A stretch of DNA of 64,000 nt from Comamonas koreensis (GCF_021026195.1 NZ_JAJNCT010000003.1:1-64000); one strand, 5' to 3'. Positions 42,093 through 51,893 are shown, numbered from the stretch's first letter. Notes: generated by a model not told the origin, from the letters alone. Numbers and translations are program-made.

Positions 42093-43595
42093 TCAGCGCT
42101 GCAGTTGGGAGAATTCGCGCTCCACATCGGCATGGGCCTGCTGCATCGTGGCCGACGGTGGCGGCCCCATGCGGCTCACGACCACCGCAGCGATCCATGC
42201 CAACACAAAGCCCGGGATGATCTCGTACAGACCCAGCCAGCCGAGCTGCTTCCAGACCAGCACGGTGACGGCGCCAACAATGATGCCGGCCAGTGCGCCG
42301 CCGCGCGTCATGCGGCCCCAGAACAGCGACAGGATGATGACCGGGCCAAAGGCGGCACCAAAGCCGGCCCAGGCATAGCTCACCATGCCCAGCACCTTGG
42401 CCTCGGGGTTGCTGGCGATAGCAATGGCAATCAGCGCTACCAGCAGCACCATCGCGCGGCCCACCCAGACCAGCTCGGTCTGGCTGGCCTGCTTGCGCAG
42501 AAAGACGCGGTAGATGTCTTCGGTCAGCGCGCTGGAGCAGACCAGCAGCTGGCAGGACAGGGTGCTCATCACCGCAGCCAGAATGGCAGCCAGCAAGGCG
42601 CCGGCGATCCAGGGGTTGAACAGCTGCTTGGTGATCTCCATGAACACGGTCTCGGCATTGGCGTTTACCGCCGCAGCGCCTTCAGGATGGGCGGCGAAAT
42701 ACGGAATGCCGATAAAGCCCACGGCCACCGCACCGCCCAGGCACAGCACCATCCAGGTCATGCTGATGCGGCGCGCCGCCGGTATGGTCTGCACCGACGA
42801 GGCCGCCATGAAACGCACGAGGATGTGCGGCTGGCCAAAGTAGCCCAGGCCCCAGGCCAGCAGCGATACGATGCCCGCAACACTGGCACCGCGCAGCAGG
42901 TCGAACTTCTCGGCGCTGACGATGGCATGCAGGTCCTGGCCAGGCTGCAGTTGCCCCTGCACCGCCAGCCAGGCAATCACCGGTGCCAGCAGCAGCGCGG
43001 TGATCATCAGCGAGGCCTGGATGGTATCGGTCCAGCTCACGGCCAGAAAGCCGCCAATCAGCACATAGGCGATGGTGCAAGCGGCTCCCACCCACAGCGC
43101 GGTGGTGTAGGGCATGCCAAACATGTTCTCGAACAGGCGTGCGCCAGCGACGACACCGGAGGCGCAGTACAAGGTGAAGAACACCAGGATCACCAGCGCG
43201 GTGACGATGCGCAGCACATTGCTGCGGTCTTCAAAACGGTTGGCCAGGTAGTCGGGCAAGGTCAATGCATTGCCGGCGCGTTCGGTATAGAGGCGCAGGC
43301 GCCCCGCCACAAAAAACCAGTTGAGGTAGGCGCCGAAAATGAGGCCGACGGCGATCCAGGACTCGGACAGCCCGGTGGCGTAGATGGCGCCTGGCAGGCC
43401 CATCAGCAGCCAGCCACTCATGTCGGAGGCGCCCGCCGACAGCGCCGTGACAAAACTGCCCAGGCTGCGGCCGCCGAGGATGTAGTCGGACAGGTTCTTG
43501 GTGCCGAGGTAGCCGAGCCAGCCGATGGCCAGCATGGCGACAAGGTAGATGGCGAACATGATCGCCGTGGGATCGTTCCAGGAAAATTGCATCAC
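42093..43595 (-). CDS. putP: Sodium/proline symporter PutP
   Basis: A 500-residue sodium:solute symporter with about 13 hydrophobic segments. Typical PutP stretches are LSDYILGGRSLGSFVTALSAGASDMSGWLLMGLPGA and YFGQPHILVRFMAA. It brings in proline with Na+. AAGGAGG precedes the ATG. It reads leftward, converging on tctA, and is 249 bases downstream of the cysteine synthase gene on the same strand, with a terminator between them. Confidence 0.92.
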   Translation of the reverse strand: MMQFSWNDPTAIMFAIYLVAMLAIGWLGYLGTKNLSDYILGGRSLGSFVTALSAGASDMSGWLLMGLPGAIYATGLSESWIAVGLIFGAYLNWFFVAGRLRLYTERAGNALTLPDYLANRFEDRSNVLRIVTALVILVFFTLYCASGVVAGARLFENMFGMPYTTALWVGAACTIAYVLIGGFLAVSWTDTIQASLMITALLLAPVIAWLAVQGQLQPGQDLHAIVSAEKFDLLRGASVAGIVSLLAWGLGYFGQPHILVRFMAASSVQTIPAARRISMTWMVLCLGGAVAVGFIGIPYFAAHPEGAAAVNANAETVFMEITKQLFNPWIAGALLAAILAAVMSTLSCQLLVCSSALTEDIYRVFLRKQASQTELVWVGRAMVLLVALIAIAIASNPEAKVLGMVSYAWAGFGAAFGPVIILSLFWGRMTRGGALAGIIVGAVTVLVWKQLGWLGLYEIIPGFVLAWIAAVVVSRMGPPPSATMQQAHADVEREFSQLQR

Positions 43596-43745
43596 TGAGC
43601 CTCCTTGGTGTTGTGGTATTTCGGGGTCGACGGGCGCGTGCGTTTCCTTGTCCGAGGGACCGGGTTGAACCCGCTGAGATGGTCCAGGACCTGCAAAAGC
43701 CAGAGGTGGAAAACGCGCCCGGCCTGCAATATGGCATGGTTGCTC

Positions 43746-43763
43746 CCTGAAATTAATCAGGGT
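43746..43763 (-). other. Short palindrome in the putP leader
   Basis: CCCTGA (43746-43751) and TCAGGG (43758-43763) form an inverted repeat around an AT-only centre. It is about 150 bases upstream of the putP start and just downstream of the cysteine synthase terminator, so it may be an operator for putP. Nothing else stands out in 43596-43790. Confidence 0.3.
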
Positions 43764-43791
43764 TATCTATTTTGATGTGACGATAGGTAAT

Positions 43792-43820
43792 AAAAAGGCC
43801 CCTGGCTTTGCGGCCAGGGG
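43792..43820 (-). terminator. Terminator of the cysteine synthase gene
   Basis: Read leftward, CCCTGGC and GCCAGGG (complementary to 43813-43819 and 43800-43806) form a 7-bp stem with a 6-base loop, followed by GCC-less TTTTT (AAAAA at 43793-43797 on the given strand). It lies 25 bases past the stop codon. Confidence 0.8.
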
Positions 43821-43844
43821 CTGAGCGATGAGACGGGAGGGCTA

Positions 43845-44762
43845 TCAGGCCGGCAGGAAGCCGTCCACCGACAGGTAGCGCTCGCCGGTGTCGTAGGCGA
43901 AGCCCAGCACCTTGGCGTTCGGTGGCAGCTCGGGCAGCTTTTGCGCGATGGCGGCCAGGGTGGCGCCCGACGAGATGCCGACCAGCAGGCCTTCCTCGCG
44001 TGCGGCGCGGCGGGCGTATTCACGGGCGGGCTCGGCATCGACCTGGATCACGCCGTCGAGCACGCTGGTGTCGAGGTTGCGCGGGATAAAGCCGGCGCCA
44101 ATGCCCTGGATCGGGTGCGGAGCAGGCTGGCCGCCCGAGATGACGGGCGAGGCGGTGGGCTCGACCGCGTAGACCTTGAGCTGCGGGAACTTGGCCTTGA
44201 GCACATGGGCCACGCCCGAGAGGTGGCCGCCGGTGCCCACGCCGGTGATCAGCACATCCAGGCCATCGGGGAAGTCGGCCAGCACTTCCTGCGCGGTGGT
44301 GCGCTCATGCACGGCGGTATTGGCGGGGTTTTCGAACTGCTGCGGGATCCAGGAGCCAGGGGTTTGCGCGGCCAGCTCTTCGGCACGGGCGATGGCGCCC
44401 TTCATGCCCTTTTCCTTGGGCGTCAGGTCAAAGCTGGCGCCATAGGCCAGCATCAGGCGGCGGCGCTCGATGGACATGCTCTCGGGCATTACCAGGATGA
44501 GCTTGTAGCCCTTGACCGCGGCGACCAGCGCCAGGCCCACGCCGGTGTTGCCGCTGGTGGGCTCGATGATGGTGCCACCGGGCTTGAGCGCGCCGGTCTT
44601 TTCGGCATCTTCGATCATCGCCAGCGCGATGCGGTCCTTGATGGAGCCGCCCGGGTTGCTGCGCTCGGACTTGATCCAGACCTGGGCGCCAGCGCCGAAC
44701 AAACGGTTGATATGGACCACCGGCGTGTTGCCAATGGTGTGCAGAATATTCTCAACTTTCAT
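43845..44762 (-). CDS. cysK: Cysteine synthase (O-acetylserine sulfhydrylase)
   Basis: A 305-residue PLP enzyme. The PLP Lys is in [11 protein letters not shown], the substrate loop is [13 protein letters not shown], and the phosphate loop is [11 protein letters not shown]. It makes cysteine from O-acetylserine and sulfide. The ATG at 44762 is chosen over a longer form because GGAGG lies just upstream and the family begins directly with the ILHTIGNTP strand. CysK and CysM are hard to tell apart here; the sequence is closer to the CysK pattern. Confidence 0.88.
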   Translation of the reverse strand: MKVENILHTIGNTPVVHINRLFGAGAQVWIKSERSNPGGSIKDRIALAMIEDAEKTGALKPGGTIIEPTSGNTGVGLALVAAVKGYKLILVMPESMSIERRRLMLAYGASFDLTPKEKGMKGAIARAEELAAQTPGSWIPQQFENPANTAVHERTTAQEVLADFPDGLDVLITGVGTGGHLSGVAHVLKAKFPQLKVYAVEPTASPVISGGQPAPHPIQGIGAGFIPRNLDTSVLDGVIQVDAEPAREYARRAAREEGLLVGISSGATLAAIAQKLPELPPNAKVLGFAYDTGERYLSVDGFLPA

Positions 44763-44970
44763 GGTGCCTCCAGCGGATCGGGATGAACAAGGGGGTGGAA
44801 ATTGCCGAACCATTGTGACGCAGTTGTTCATTCCGTCTGGAATATCAATATGTCCGAGAAGTTCTTAGCCCGTGGACTACAAGCACCTGCTCCTTGATGG
44901 CCGTCAACACAGTCTCAAGCCCATCGGCCGAAGATGGGCACTGAACCACACCGCTGTGCAAGGAGGCCGT

Positions 44971-45141
44971 TTGCTGAGTTTCAACACCACCCTGGTTTTG
45001 CTGGGCATCTGCTGCGTCAGCCTGTTGCTGGGCTTTTCCTGGCGCGACAAGGTCTGGGCGCCCTGGCTGATGCTGTTGTCCATCGGCGGCCTGCTGGCGC
45101 TGATGGCCAGGATCATCTACGACCTGCTGGCCATGGGCTGA
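44971..45141 (+). CDS. Small two-helix membrane protein, 56 residues
   Basis: I take a TTG start at 44971 because AAGGAGG lies 4 bases upstream, and because the codons before it (back to a GTG at 44872) encode a hydrophilic stretch with no strong start signal. The product has two hydrophobic segments separated by SWRDKVWAPW, giving a helical hairpin in the inner membrane. I do not recognise a family. It stops 4 bases before the end of the DMT transporter gene on the opposite strand. Confidence 0.5.
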   Translation: MLSFNTTLVLLGICCVSLLLGFSWRDKVWAPWLMLLSIGGLLALMARIIYDLLAMG

Positions 45142-45145
45142 ACGC

Positions 45146-46048
45146 TCAGGCAGCCCGACCGGCGGTATCCCGGGCGCGGCGCAGCGGCGTCTTCCACAGC
45201 TCGGCCAGCAGCACACCCAGGATGGTCATCGCGCCGCCGATCCACAGGTAGCTGTGCAACTGTTCCTTGGCCCAGGCCGAGGCGATCAGCGCGGTCAGCA
45301 GCGGGGTCAGGTTGAAGAACATGATCGAGCGGCTGGGCCCGAGCTTGGCGACGGCCGTCATCCACATCCAGGTGGCCACGATGGACGCCATGGTGCCGGC
45401 ATAGGCGACCAGGTACCAGTTGTCCGCATTGAGGCCGACCTTGGGCGAGGCCAGGTAGAACGGCAGCTGCGCAAACATGGCCACCACCATCTGCAGGTAC
45501 AGCAGCTGCCAGCTGGGCACGCGTGGCATGGCCCAGCGTTTGAGCAGGATGTTGTAGGCGGCATAGGCCAGGCAGGCCAGCAGCATCAGCAGATCGCCCC
45601 GGTTGATGCCCTGGTCCAGCAAGGAGGCGGGATGCCCCTCGCTGATCACCAGCACCACGCCGGCAAAGGCCAGCACCGAGCCGATGGCGCCACCGGCCGT
45701 CAGCACTTGGCCGAGCAGGCCCACGCAGATGCCCAGCACCACCAGCGGCGACAGGGTCAGGATGATGCCCATGTGCGTCGCCGTGGTGTAGGCGGCGGCA
45801 AAGTAGGCACAGCTTTGGTAGACCACCATGCCCAGCACGCCCAGCACCAGGATCTGGCCGGCATGGCCCCGGATGGCCTCGCGGTTGCGCCAGACCGCCG
45901 GCAGCAGCACGGGGGTGACCAGCAGCACCGCCAGCACCCAGCGCAGAAAGCCGATTTCAATGGGTGCGATGGCGCCAGCGGCCTGTTTGCTGACAACGGT
46001 GTTGCCCGACCAGATCAAGACCGCCAGCAGCGGATACAGGTATTGCAT
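45146..46048 (-). CDS. DMT superfamily (EamA) transporter
   Basis: A 300-residue protein with ten hydrophobic segments in two EamA repeats. The first starts YPLLAVLIWSGNTVVSKQAA and the second GDLLMLLACLAYAAYNILLK. Full-length EamA proteins usually export metabolites such as amino acids. It is divergent from an AraC-type regulator gene 127 bases away, a common arrangement for regulator and exporter. Confidence 0.87.
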   Translation of the reverse strand: MQYLYPLLAVLIWSGNTVVSKQAAGAIAPIEIGFLRWVLAVLLVTPVLLPAVWRNREAIRGHAGQILVLGVLGMVVYQSCAYFAAAYTTATHMGIILTLSPLVVLGICVGLLGQVLTAGGAIGSVLAFAGVVLVISEGHPASLLDQGINRGDLLMLLACLAYAAYNILLKRWAMPRVPSWQLLYLQMVVAMFAQLPFYLASPKVGLNADNWYLVAYAGTMASIVATWMWMTAVAKLGPSRSIMFFNLTPLLTALIASAWAKEQLHSYLWIGGAMTILGVLLAELWKTPLRRARDTAGRAA

Positions 46049-46175
46049 ATCTCAAGCATTCAAAAACATCTGGCTGCTATCATCGCCGTGGCGGGTTTAA
46101 AGCCTATAGCTGCAATCAGACATTTAAAGCACCAAGCCAGACATATTGCGCGGTGCGGCAGGCGAGGAGGCCAGG

Positions 46176-46973
46176 ATGGCGACAGGCCAGGCACTGAAGA
46201 TTTACGACGTGGATGCCGAGACGGCGCCTTATCTGGTGCGCTATGACGAGTTTGCCGCCGGCAGTTTTGCCGATGCGCACAGCCACCGGCCCGGGCATCT
46301 GAACTACACATCGCATGGCACGATGACCATCGTCACCCAGGGGCGCAGCCTGGTGGCGCCGCCGCAGTACGGCATCTGGATTCCGCCTGCGGTGGAGCAC
46401 AACTGCTATGTGCCGCAGGCAGCCGTCTACCGCTCGTTTTATGTGCAGCCGGCGCTGTGCACGGGCCTGCCGCAGCATGCCTGCATCATCCGCATCAGCG
46501 CCATTGCGCGCAGCATCCTGGCCGATCTGGCCCAGCGCGACATACGCCGGCCCGCGACGCCCGAAGACCTGCGCCTGGCCGAGGTGATGGTGGACCAGCT
46601 GCGGCTGGCGCCGCCCGAGCACAGTTTTCTGCCATCGGCCCAGTCCAAGGCGCTGCTGGCGGTGCTCGATGCCCTCAAGGCCGAGCCTAGCAGCCGCCGC
46701 ACGATGGCCGATTGGGCGGCATCAGTACACATGACCGAGCGCACCCTGGCGCGCCACTGCCACCAGGAGCTGGGCATGGGCCTGGCCGAATGGCGCCAGC
46801 GCCTGCGCCACCTCTGCGCGGTGGATGCGCTGGGCCAGGGCCAGACGGTGCAGGAGATCGCCTTTGACCTGGGCTACAGCACGGCCTCGGCCTTTATCGC
46901 GATGTTCCAGCGCGCAGCGGGCATGCCGCCCGAGCAGTTCCGGCGCGAGTTCAGCAGCGCGGTGGCCGAATAG
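46176..46973 (+). CDS. AraC family regulator with N-terminal cupin
   Basis: A 265-residue regulator. Residues 20-100 resemble a cupin sensor (AHSHRPGHLNYTSHGTMTIV and a PPQYGIWIPPAVEHN strand). Residues 165-260 are the AraC DNA-binding domain, with MTERTLARHCHQELGMG and the second helix signature IAFDLGYSTASAFIAMFQRAAGMPPEQFRRE. The architecture matches NimR-like regulators, which control a divergent transporter. GAGGAGG precedes the ATG at 46176. It probably regulates the EamA gene at 45146. Confidence 0.85.
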   Translation: MATGQALKIYDVDAETAPYLVRYDEFAAGSFADAHSHRPGHLNYTSHGTMTIVTQGRSLVAPPQYGIWIPPAVEHNCYVPQAAVYRSFYVQPALCTGLPQHACIIRISAIARSILADLAQRDIRRPATPEDLRLAEVMVDQLRLAPPEHSFLPSAQSKALLAVLDALKAEPSSRRTMADWAASVHMTERTLARHCHQELGMGLAEWRQRLRHLCAVDALGQGQTVQEIAFDLGYSTASAFIAMFQRAAGMPPEQFRREFSSAVAE

Positions 46974-47062
46974 GGCGGCGGCTGGCCATTTATCCTGGCA
47001 TCGGCCTGCAGTTTTTGCCCGGCTGGCGCGGGCGGCTGCCATTCGGTGGAATAATCACGCCT

Positions 47063-47402
47063 GTGAAGCCTGCCAGACCGCCGCTGGTGCTAGTGCCGAA
47101 AGGCCGCACTGGAGGAACGTCCGGACTGCACAGGACAGCGTAGCAGCTAACGGCTGCCCACCGTGAGGTGAGGATCAGAGCAACAGAGACGAGTCCGGGG
47201 GGCGTACCGCAAGGTAAACCACCCGGGGTGAAACGGGCAATCTCTACGCGCAGCAATACCAAGTAGGCCAGCGTTGATGTGGTTCCGCAGAGTTGGCGGG
47301 TAGGTAGCGTCGAGCCGTGGTGGTGACACCCGGCCCAGAGTAATGGCGGTCACGCCTGGGGCAACCCAGGTGCACAGAATCCGGCTTATCGGCAGACTTC
47401 AC
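47063..47402 (+). ncRNA. rnpB: RNase P RNA, bacterial type A
   Basis: The conserved core is clear: GGAGGAACGTCCGGACT near the start, a GAGTCCGGGGGGCG region, GGGTGAAACGGGCAATCTC and a 3' part with CAGAATCCGGCTTATCGGC. The 5' GTGAAG pairs with the 3' CTTCAC, closing helix P1 and fixing the ends to within a few bases. It is the catalytic RNA that matures tRNA 5' ends. An AATAAT-like -10 lies just upstream, and a strong terminator follows. Confidence 0.95.
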
Positions 47403-47418
47403 ACTTTGATAACGACAG

Positions 47419-47448
47419 CGGCCACCGATGTAGATCGGTGGCCGTTTT
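47419..47448 (+). terminator. Terminator of rnpB
   Basis: A perfect 11-bp stem, CGGCCACCGAT (47419-47429) with ATCGGTGGCCG (47434-47444), has a GTAG loop and is followed by TTTTG. It is 17 bases past the RNase P RNA end and may also serve the converging xerC operon. Confidence 0.88.
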
Positions 47449-47458
47449 GTCATTCTGA

Positions 47459-48388
47459 TCAATCTTTTTTGCGCGCGCGCGGATGGGCCTGGTCGTAGAC
47501 CTGGGCCAGGTGCTGAAAATCCAGCCGGGTGTAGACCTGGGTGGTGGTGATGCTGGCATGGCCCAGCAGCTCCTGCACCGCGCGCAAATCCTGGCTGGAT
47601 TGCAGCACATGGCTGGCAAAGGAGTGGCGCAGCATATGCGGATGCACCGGCGTGGTCATGCCGGCGACCAGGCTGCGCTCGCGCAGGCGCTGCCAGACGC
47701 TGGCGGCCGACAGACGGGCGCCACGCACGCCGATGAACAAGGCCGCATCGCAGGGGGCCACCTGGTCGCGCACGGCCAGCCAGGCCTGCAGGGCCACCAG
47801 GGCCGCCTTGCCCACTGGCACCACGCGGCGCTTGCTGCCCTTGCCCAGCACATGGGCCTCGGCGGCTTCCATATCGATCCAGCCCAGCGCCTGCACGCTG
47901 GCAGCGGTATCCAGGCCCACGAGCTCGCCCACGCGCAGGCCGCTGCCATACATCAGCTCGACCATGGCACTGTCGCGGGTCTGCACCCAGGGGTCGCCCT
48001 GCGCATGGCTGGCTTCGGAAAAGCGCACCGCATCGTCGACCGACAAGGCCTTGGGCAAGGGTTTCGGAGATTTAGGGGCGCGCACATCCTGCACCGGGTT
48101 GCGCTCGACCAAGCCTTCGCGGCCGGCCCAGTTGAAAAAGCCGCGCCAGCCGCTCAGGATCAGTGCAATGCCCCGGCCACTGCGGCCTGCGGCATGCATC
48201 TGCGCAACAAAGCGGCGGATATGCTGGGGGCCCAGTTGCAGCACCTCGGTATGGGCCTCGGCGGCCATGGCCGACAGGCGCTGCAAATCCAGCGTGTAGA
48301 GCGTGTGTGTGCGTGGCGCCAGCCGCTTTTGCACGCGCACATGCTCCAGGTACTGGAGCATGGGGGCGCTGAGCGCAGCGGTGTCCAT
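47459..48388 (-). CDS. xerC: Tyrosine recombinase XerC
   Basis: A 309-residue tyrosine recombinase. An N-terminal SAM-like core-binding domain (to about residue 100) is followed by the catalytic domain with Arg in GSGLRVGEL, Lys in GKGSKRR, His-x-x-Arg in HMLRHSFASH, His in LGHASITTTQ and the nucleophile Tyr in QVYTRL. With XerD it resolves chromosome dimers at dif. It lies 5 bases after DUF484 in the standard dapF-DUF484-xerC order, which supports XerC over a phage integrase. Confidence 0.93.
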   Translation of the reverse strand: MDTAALSAPMLQYLEHVRVQKRLAPRTHTLYTLDLQRLSAMAAEAHTEVLQLGPQHIRRFVAQMHAAGRSGRGIALILSGWRGFFNWAGREGLVERNPVQDVRAPKSPKPLPKALSVDDAVRFSEASHAQGDPWVQTRDSAMVELMYGSGLRVGELVGLDTAASVQALGWIDMEAAEAHVLGKGSKRRVVPVGKAALVALQAWLAVRDQVAPCDAALFIGVRGARLSAASVWQRLRERSLVAGMTTPVHPHMLRHSFASHVLQSSQDLRAVQELLGHASITTTQVYTRLDFQHLAQVYDQAHPRARKKD

Positions 48389-48393
48389 GGGGC

Positions 48394-49086
48394 CTAGCGC
48401 AGGCGGCAGAGCACGCTGGCGGCAATCTCGCCAATGCGCTCGAGCAGATCGGTGTCCATGTCGGCCTGGAAGCGGGCCGGATCGGGCGAGCCCAGCACCA
48501 GCAGGCCCCAGGCGGGGGTGTCACCCAGGATGGCGCCGTCGCGCAGCGGCAGCAGCACCACCGACTGCACCTGGGCGCTGTCGGGCAGCCAGCCGGCCGG
48601 CTCGACGCCGACATTGGGGCCGCAGTACGGCGTGGACAGTGAGCTCGCAAAGCTGCGGGCATCGGCGCTCACGCCCTGGGCGAAGGGCTCGTTCAGATAG
48701 GTTTCGGCCACATCCCAGAGCCGCAGCGCGACCTGGGGCACGTCAAAGTGCTGCATCAGGCTGTCGGCAATCACCTCGGGCAGCTGCAGCGGGTTGCGGG
48801 TCTTGACGACATCGCAGGTCCAGTGGTGGATGCGGTCAATCGTGTGGTGGTTCTGGCTGCCGTTGCGCATCATGTCCATGATGCGGTGCTCCAGGCCCTT
48901 GATCTTGTCGCGCAGCATCTCGGCCTGGCGCTCCTGCAGGCTGACGGTGCGGTTGCCGTAGGGGCTGACCATGTGCACGCCGGTCAGCACCTGGGCCTGG
49001 CGCTCGAAGAAATCCGGTGTCTGCACCAGGAACTCGGCGATGTCTTCTTCGGTAATGGGGGGAACCTGGTTGTTGTTTGCGCTCAT
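48394..49086 (-). CDS. DUF484 family protein
   Basis: A 230-residue protein of the DUF484 family (GAF-like fold). The N-terminus has the typical ITEEDIAEFLVQTPDFFERQ start, then a helical linker and a GAF-like domain ending GDTPAWGLLVLGSPDPARF. Its function is unknown, but it is regularly found between dapF and xerC in proteobacteria, as here. Confidence 0.88.
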   Translation of the reverse strand: MSANNNQVPPITEEDIAEFLVQTPDFFERQAQVLTGVHMVSPYGNRTVSLQERQAEMLRDKIKGLEHRIMDMMRNGSQNHHTIDRIHHWTCDVVKTRNPLQLPEVIADSLMQHFDVPQVALRLWDVAETYLNEPFAQGVSADARSFASSLSTPYCGPNVGVEPAGWLPDSAQVQSVVLLPLRDGAILGDTPAWGLLVLGSPDPARFQADMDTDLLERIGEIAASVLCRLR

Positions 49087-49151
49087 CGGTCTCTCTCGTA
49101 TCGGCTGCTCGCCGTCTCCTCAATCGGTAGCCGCAAGGTGCAGCGCCGTGC

Positions 49152-50024
49152 TTAGTCCGGAATGCTGATCTGCCCTTCAAACACGGTCGTGGCCGGGCCG
49201 GTCATCATCACCGGGTCGGTGGCCTGGCCGCTCCAGGCGATGGTCAGCAGGCCGCCCCGGGTCTGCACATCCACCGGGCTTTGCAGCAGGCCCAGCTCGA
49301 TGCCGGCCACCACCGCCGCGCAGGCGCCGGTGCCGCAGGCCAGGGTCTCGCCAGTGCCGCGCTCGAACACCCGCAGCCGCACCTGGTGCGCGGTTTGTAC
49401 CTGCAAAAAGCCGACATTCACGCGCTCGGGAAAGCGGGGATGCGACTCCAGCACGGGGCCCTGGGAGGCGACCGGCGCAGTGTCCACATCGTCGACCAGC
49501 ATCACCGCATGCGGGTTGCCCATGGACACCGGTACGACGAACACGGTGGTGGGATCGACCGGCACTTGCAGCGCCAGCGGCCATTTCTGGGTGTGGTGCT
49601 GGGCCACCGGCGCGAGGCCGCTGGTGTTGAAGGGGACGTCTTCAGGCACCAGGCGGGGCTGGCCCATGTTGACGGTGACGCGGCCATCGGCCATCAGCTC
49701 GGGGGCGATCACGCCTTTTTGGGTCTGGACCCGGATTGCCTGCTTGTCGGTCAGGCCCTTGTCATACACAAAACGTGCAAAACAGCGCGCGCCATTGCCG
49801 CACTGTTCCACCTCGCCACCATCGGCATTGTGGATGAGGTATTCAAAATCGATCCCAGGGGCGGGCGAGGGCCGCACCGTCAGGATCTGGTCGGCACCAA
49901 CGCCAAAATGGCGGTCGGCCAGAAAGCGGTACTGGTCGGCACGCAAACCCAGCGGGCCAGCGGTCTCGTCGAGCACGACAAAATCATTGCCGGCGCCTTG
50001 CATCTTGGTAAAACGGATGTCCAT
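49152..50024 (-). CDS. dapF: Diaminopimelate epimerase
   Basis: A 290-residue DapF. The start is [19 protein letters not shown], as usual. The two active-site Cys lie in [13 protein letters not shown] and [16 protein letters not shown]. It converts LL- to meso-diaminopimelate for lysine and peptidoglycan synthesis. It is the first gene of the leftward dapF-DUF484-xerC group, separated from DUF484 by 65 bases. Confidence 0.95.
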   Translation of the reverse strand: MDIRFTKMQGAGNDFVVLDETAGPLGLRADQYRFLADRHFGVGADQILTVRPSPAPGIDFEYLIHNADGGEVEQCGNGARCFARFVYDKGLTDKQAIRVQTQKGVIAPELMADGRVTVNMGQPRLVPEDVPFNTSGLAPVAQHHTQKWPLALQVPVDPTTVFVVPVSMGNPHAVMLVDDVDTAPVASQGPVLESHPRFPERVNVGFLQVQTAHQVRLRVFERGTGETLACGTGACAAVVAGIELGLLQSPVDVQTRGGLLTIAWSGQATDPVMMTGPATTVFEGQISIPD

Positions 50025-50195
50025 CCGCCCATTATCGCTTTTTGGGCCCGGCCGGATGCGCGGGGGGGCAGGCGGTGTAAGAACCTGTTACTTGCAGCCC
50101 GCCCCGAGGTTGCAGATGCGGACAGTCTGTGGCGGTCCATCCCGCCCGCGCTGCGGGTGACACGGCCCAGCCTTGCAAGTGTTGATAATGGGCCC

Positions 50196-51893
50196 ATGAC
50201 CCGTACCAGCCAGCTACTCCATGTGCAACGCGAGCCCGCGCCGGCCCGCGCAGCCGCCACGGCCCTGTTTTTGCGCGATGCGCCCGATCCCCAGGCAGGG
50301 CCTGGCGCCACCCGGCTGGAGGTGCTGATGTCGCGCCGCTCCGACCAAGCCCGTTTTGCCGCTGGGCACTATGTCTTTCCCGGTGGCGCGGTGGATGCCA
50401 GTGATGCCCTGCACCATGACTTGCTGGCGCGCCGCACGGCGCAAACCACCGAGGAGCTGACCTACGCCCAGGCCGCCATCCGCGAGAGCATGGAGGAAAT
50501 GGGCGTACTGCTGGCCCGCCATGCCGATGGCCGCTGGGCCAGCCAGGCCGAGGTGGCCAGCATTGACCGCAGCCAGCCACTGCTGCCCCAGTGCGGCGCG
50601 CTGGGCCTGACCCTGGCGGCCGATATGCTGTGGCCGCTGGCACGCTGGACGGCGGCGCAAGAGATACCGATCCGCTTTGATGTGCCCTTTTTGGTGGCGC
50701 GCATGCCCGAGGGGCAGGAAGCCGTGACCGATGACACGGAGCAGTTCGAGGCCCTGTGGGTGCACCCCGCGCAGGCCTTGCAGCGCGCGGCCGACGGGCA
50801 GATGACGGTGATGTTCCCCACCCGGGTCACCCTGGAGCGCCTGGCGGCCTATCCGACGGTACAGGCGCTGCTGGATGTGCTGCAGGCGCTGCAGCAGGTG
50901 CAGCCTGGCCAGTGGCTCTGGCAGTCGATGCCGCGTGGCGCGATGGTGGATGGCGAGGTGCGCCGCTTTATGGAGCACGAAACCGCCTACGGCGAGCTGG
51001 CCCTGGTCTGCCCCGATGGCCAACTGCACCATGCAGTGGGCTGGCAGAGCGAACAGCCGGTGCCGTTGCTCAAGAACGTGCAGCGCCTGACGGCCGACAA
51101 TGGCGGCACGATGACCGGCCCGGGCACCAACACCTACCTGGTCGGTGACGCCGAGACCGGCTACATCGTGGTCGACCCCGGCCCCAGGCCGCAGCCGCAG
51201 GACGACCCGCACCTGGCGCGCATCATGGCCGCCACCGGTGGCGATATCCGCGCCATCGTCTGCACCCATTCGCATGCCGACCATTCCCCTGGTGCGGCGC
51301 CACTGCAGGCGCTGGTCGCGCAGTCGGGGCGCAGCAAGCCGCTGATCTGGGGATTGGCCTCTGCCTGCACTGCCCGCGCGGGCAGCCAGTTCACGCCGGA
51401 CCAAGCACTGCAGGACGGCCAGGTGCTGCAGCTGGCCCACCCCAGCGACCCGGCGCGCAGCCACAGCCTGCGGGTGCTGCACACCCCCGGCCATGCCGCC
51501 AACCATGTCTGTCTGATGCTGCAGGAAGACGGCCTGCTGTTCAGCGGCGACCATATCCTCAACGGCAGCACCACCGTGGTGGACCCACCAGACGGCAATA
51601 TGCGCCTCTACCTGGCCTCGCTGGCCAAGCTGGCCCAGGCCTGCGAGCAGGACCAGATCGACTTCATCCTGCCGGCCCACGGCTATGCGCTGGCCCAGCC
51701 GCTGCAGGTGATTGCCAAGCTGCATGCCCACCGCATGGCGCGCGAAGAAAAGGTGCGCCAGGCCATGGCGCAAGCGCCTGATGGGACGCCGGAGGATTGG
51801 GTGGCGATTGCCTATGCCGACACGCCCGAGCGGCTGTGGCCGGTGGCCAAGCGCTCACTGCTGGCACATGTGGAGCATATTCGCGGGATGTGA
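50196..51893 (+). CDS. NUDIX hydrolase fused to metallo-beta-lactamase-fold hydrolase
   Basis: A 565-residue two-domain protein. The N-terminal part (to about residue 260) is a NUDIX domain. The FPGGAVD strand is followed by a helix with RESMEEMG, matching the REUxEExGU half of the NUDIX box, and an insertion of some 25-30 residues separates the two halves as in NUDT19-like proteins. The C-terminal part (about 290-565) is a metallo-beta-lactamase fold with THSHADHSPG, the HTPGHAANHVCL and SGDHIL strands and a terminal PAHG His, as in LACTB2/RNase Z-like hydrolases. It could hydrolyse a nucleotide or CoA derivative and then an ester or phosphodiester. The start ATG at 50196 is the only one before the domain, without a strong ribosome site. 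Confidence 0.87.
   Translation: MTRTSQLLHVQREPAPARAAATALFLRDAPDPQAGPGATRLEVLMSRRSDQARFAAGHYVFPGGAVDASDALHHDLLARRTAQTTEELTYAQAAIRESMEEMGVLLARHADGRWASQAEVASIDRSQPLLPQCGALGLTLAADMLWPLARWTAAQEIPIRFDVPFLVARMPEGQEAVTDDTEQFEALWVHPAQALQRAADGQMTVMFPTRVTLERLAAYPTVQALLDVLQALQQVQPGQWLWQSMPRGAMVDGEVRRFMEHETAYGELALVCPDGQLHHAVGWQSEQPVPLLKNVQRLTADNGGTMTGPGTNTYLVGDAETGYIVVDPGPRPQPQDDPHLARIMAATGGDIRAIVCTHSHADHSPGAAPLQALVAQSGRSKPLIWGLASACTARAGSQFTPDQALQDGQVLQLAHPSDPARSHSLRVLHTPGHAANHVCLMLQEDGLLFSGDHILNGSTTVVDPPDGNMRLYLASLAKLAQACEQDQIDFILPAHGYALAQPLQVIAKLHAHRMAREEKVRQAMAQAPDGTPEDWVAIAYADTPERLWPVAKRSLLAHVEHIRGM

Noticed and set aside
43231-43737. A 168-codon frame on the minus strand overlapping the start of putP
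   Set aside because: More than two-thirds overlaps putP in another frame, and it has no ribosome site or domain; putP itself has AAGGAGG before its ATG.
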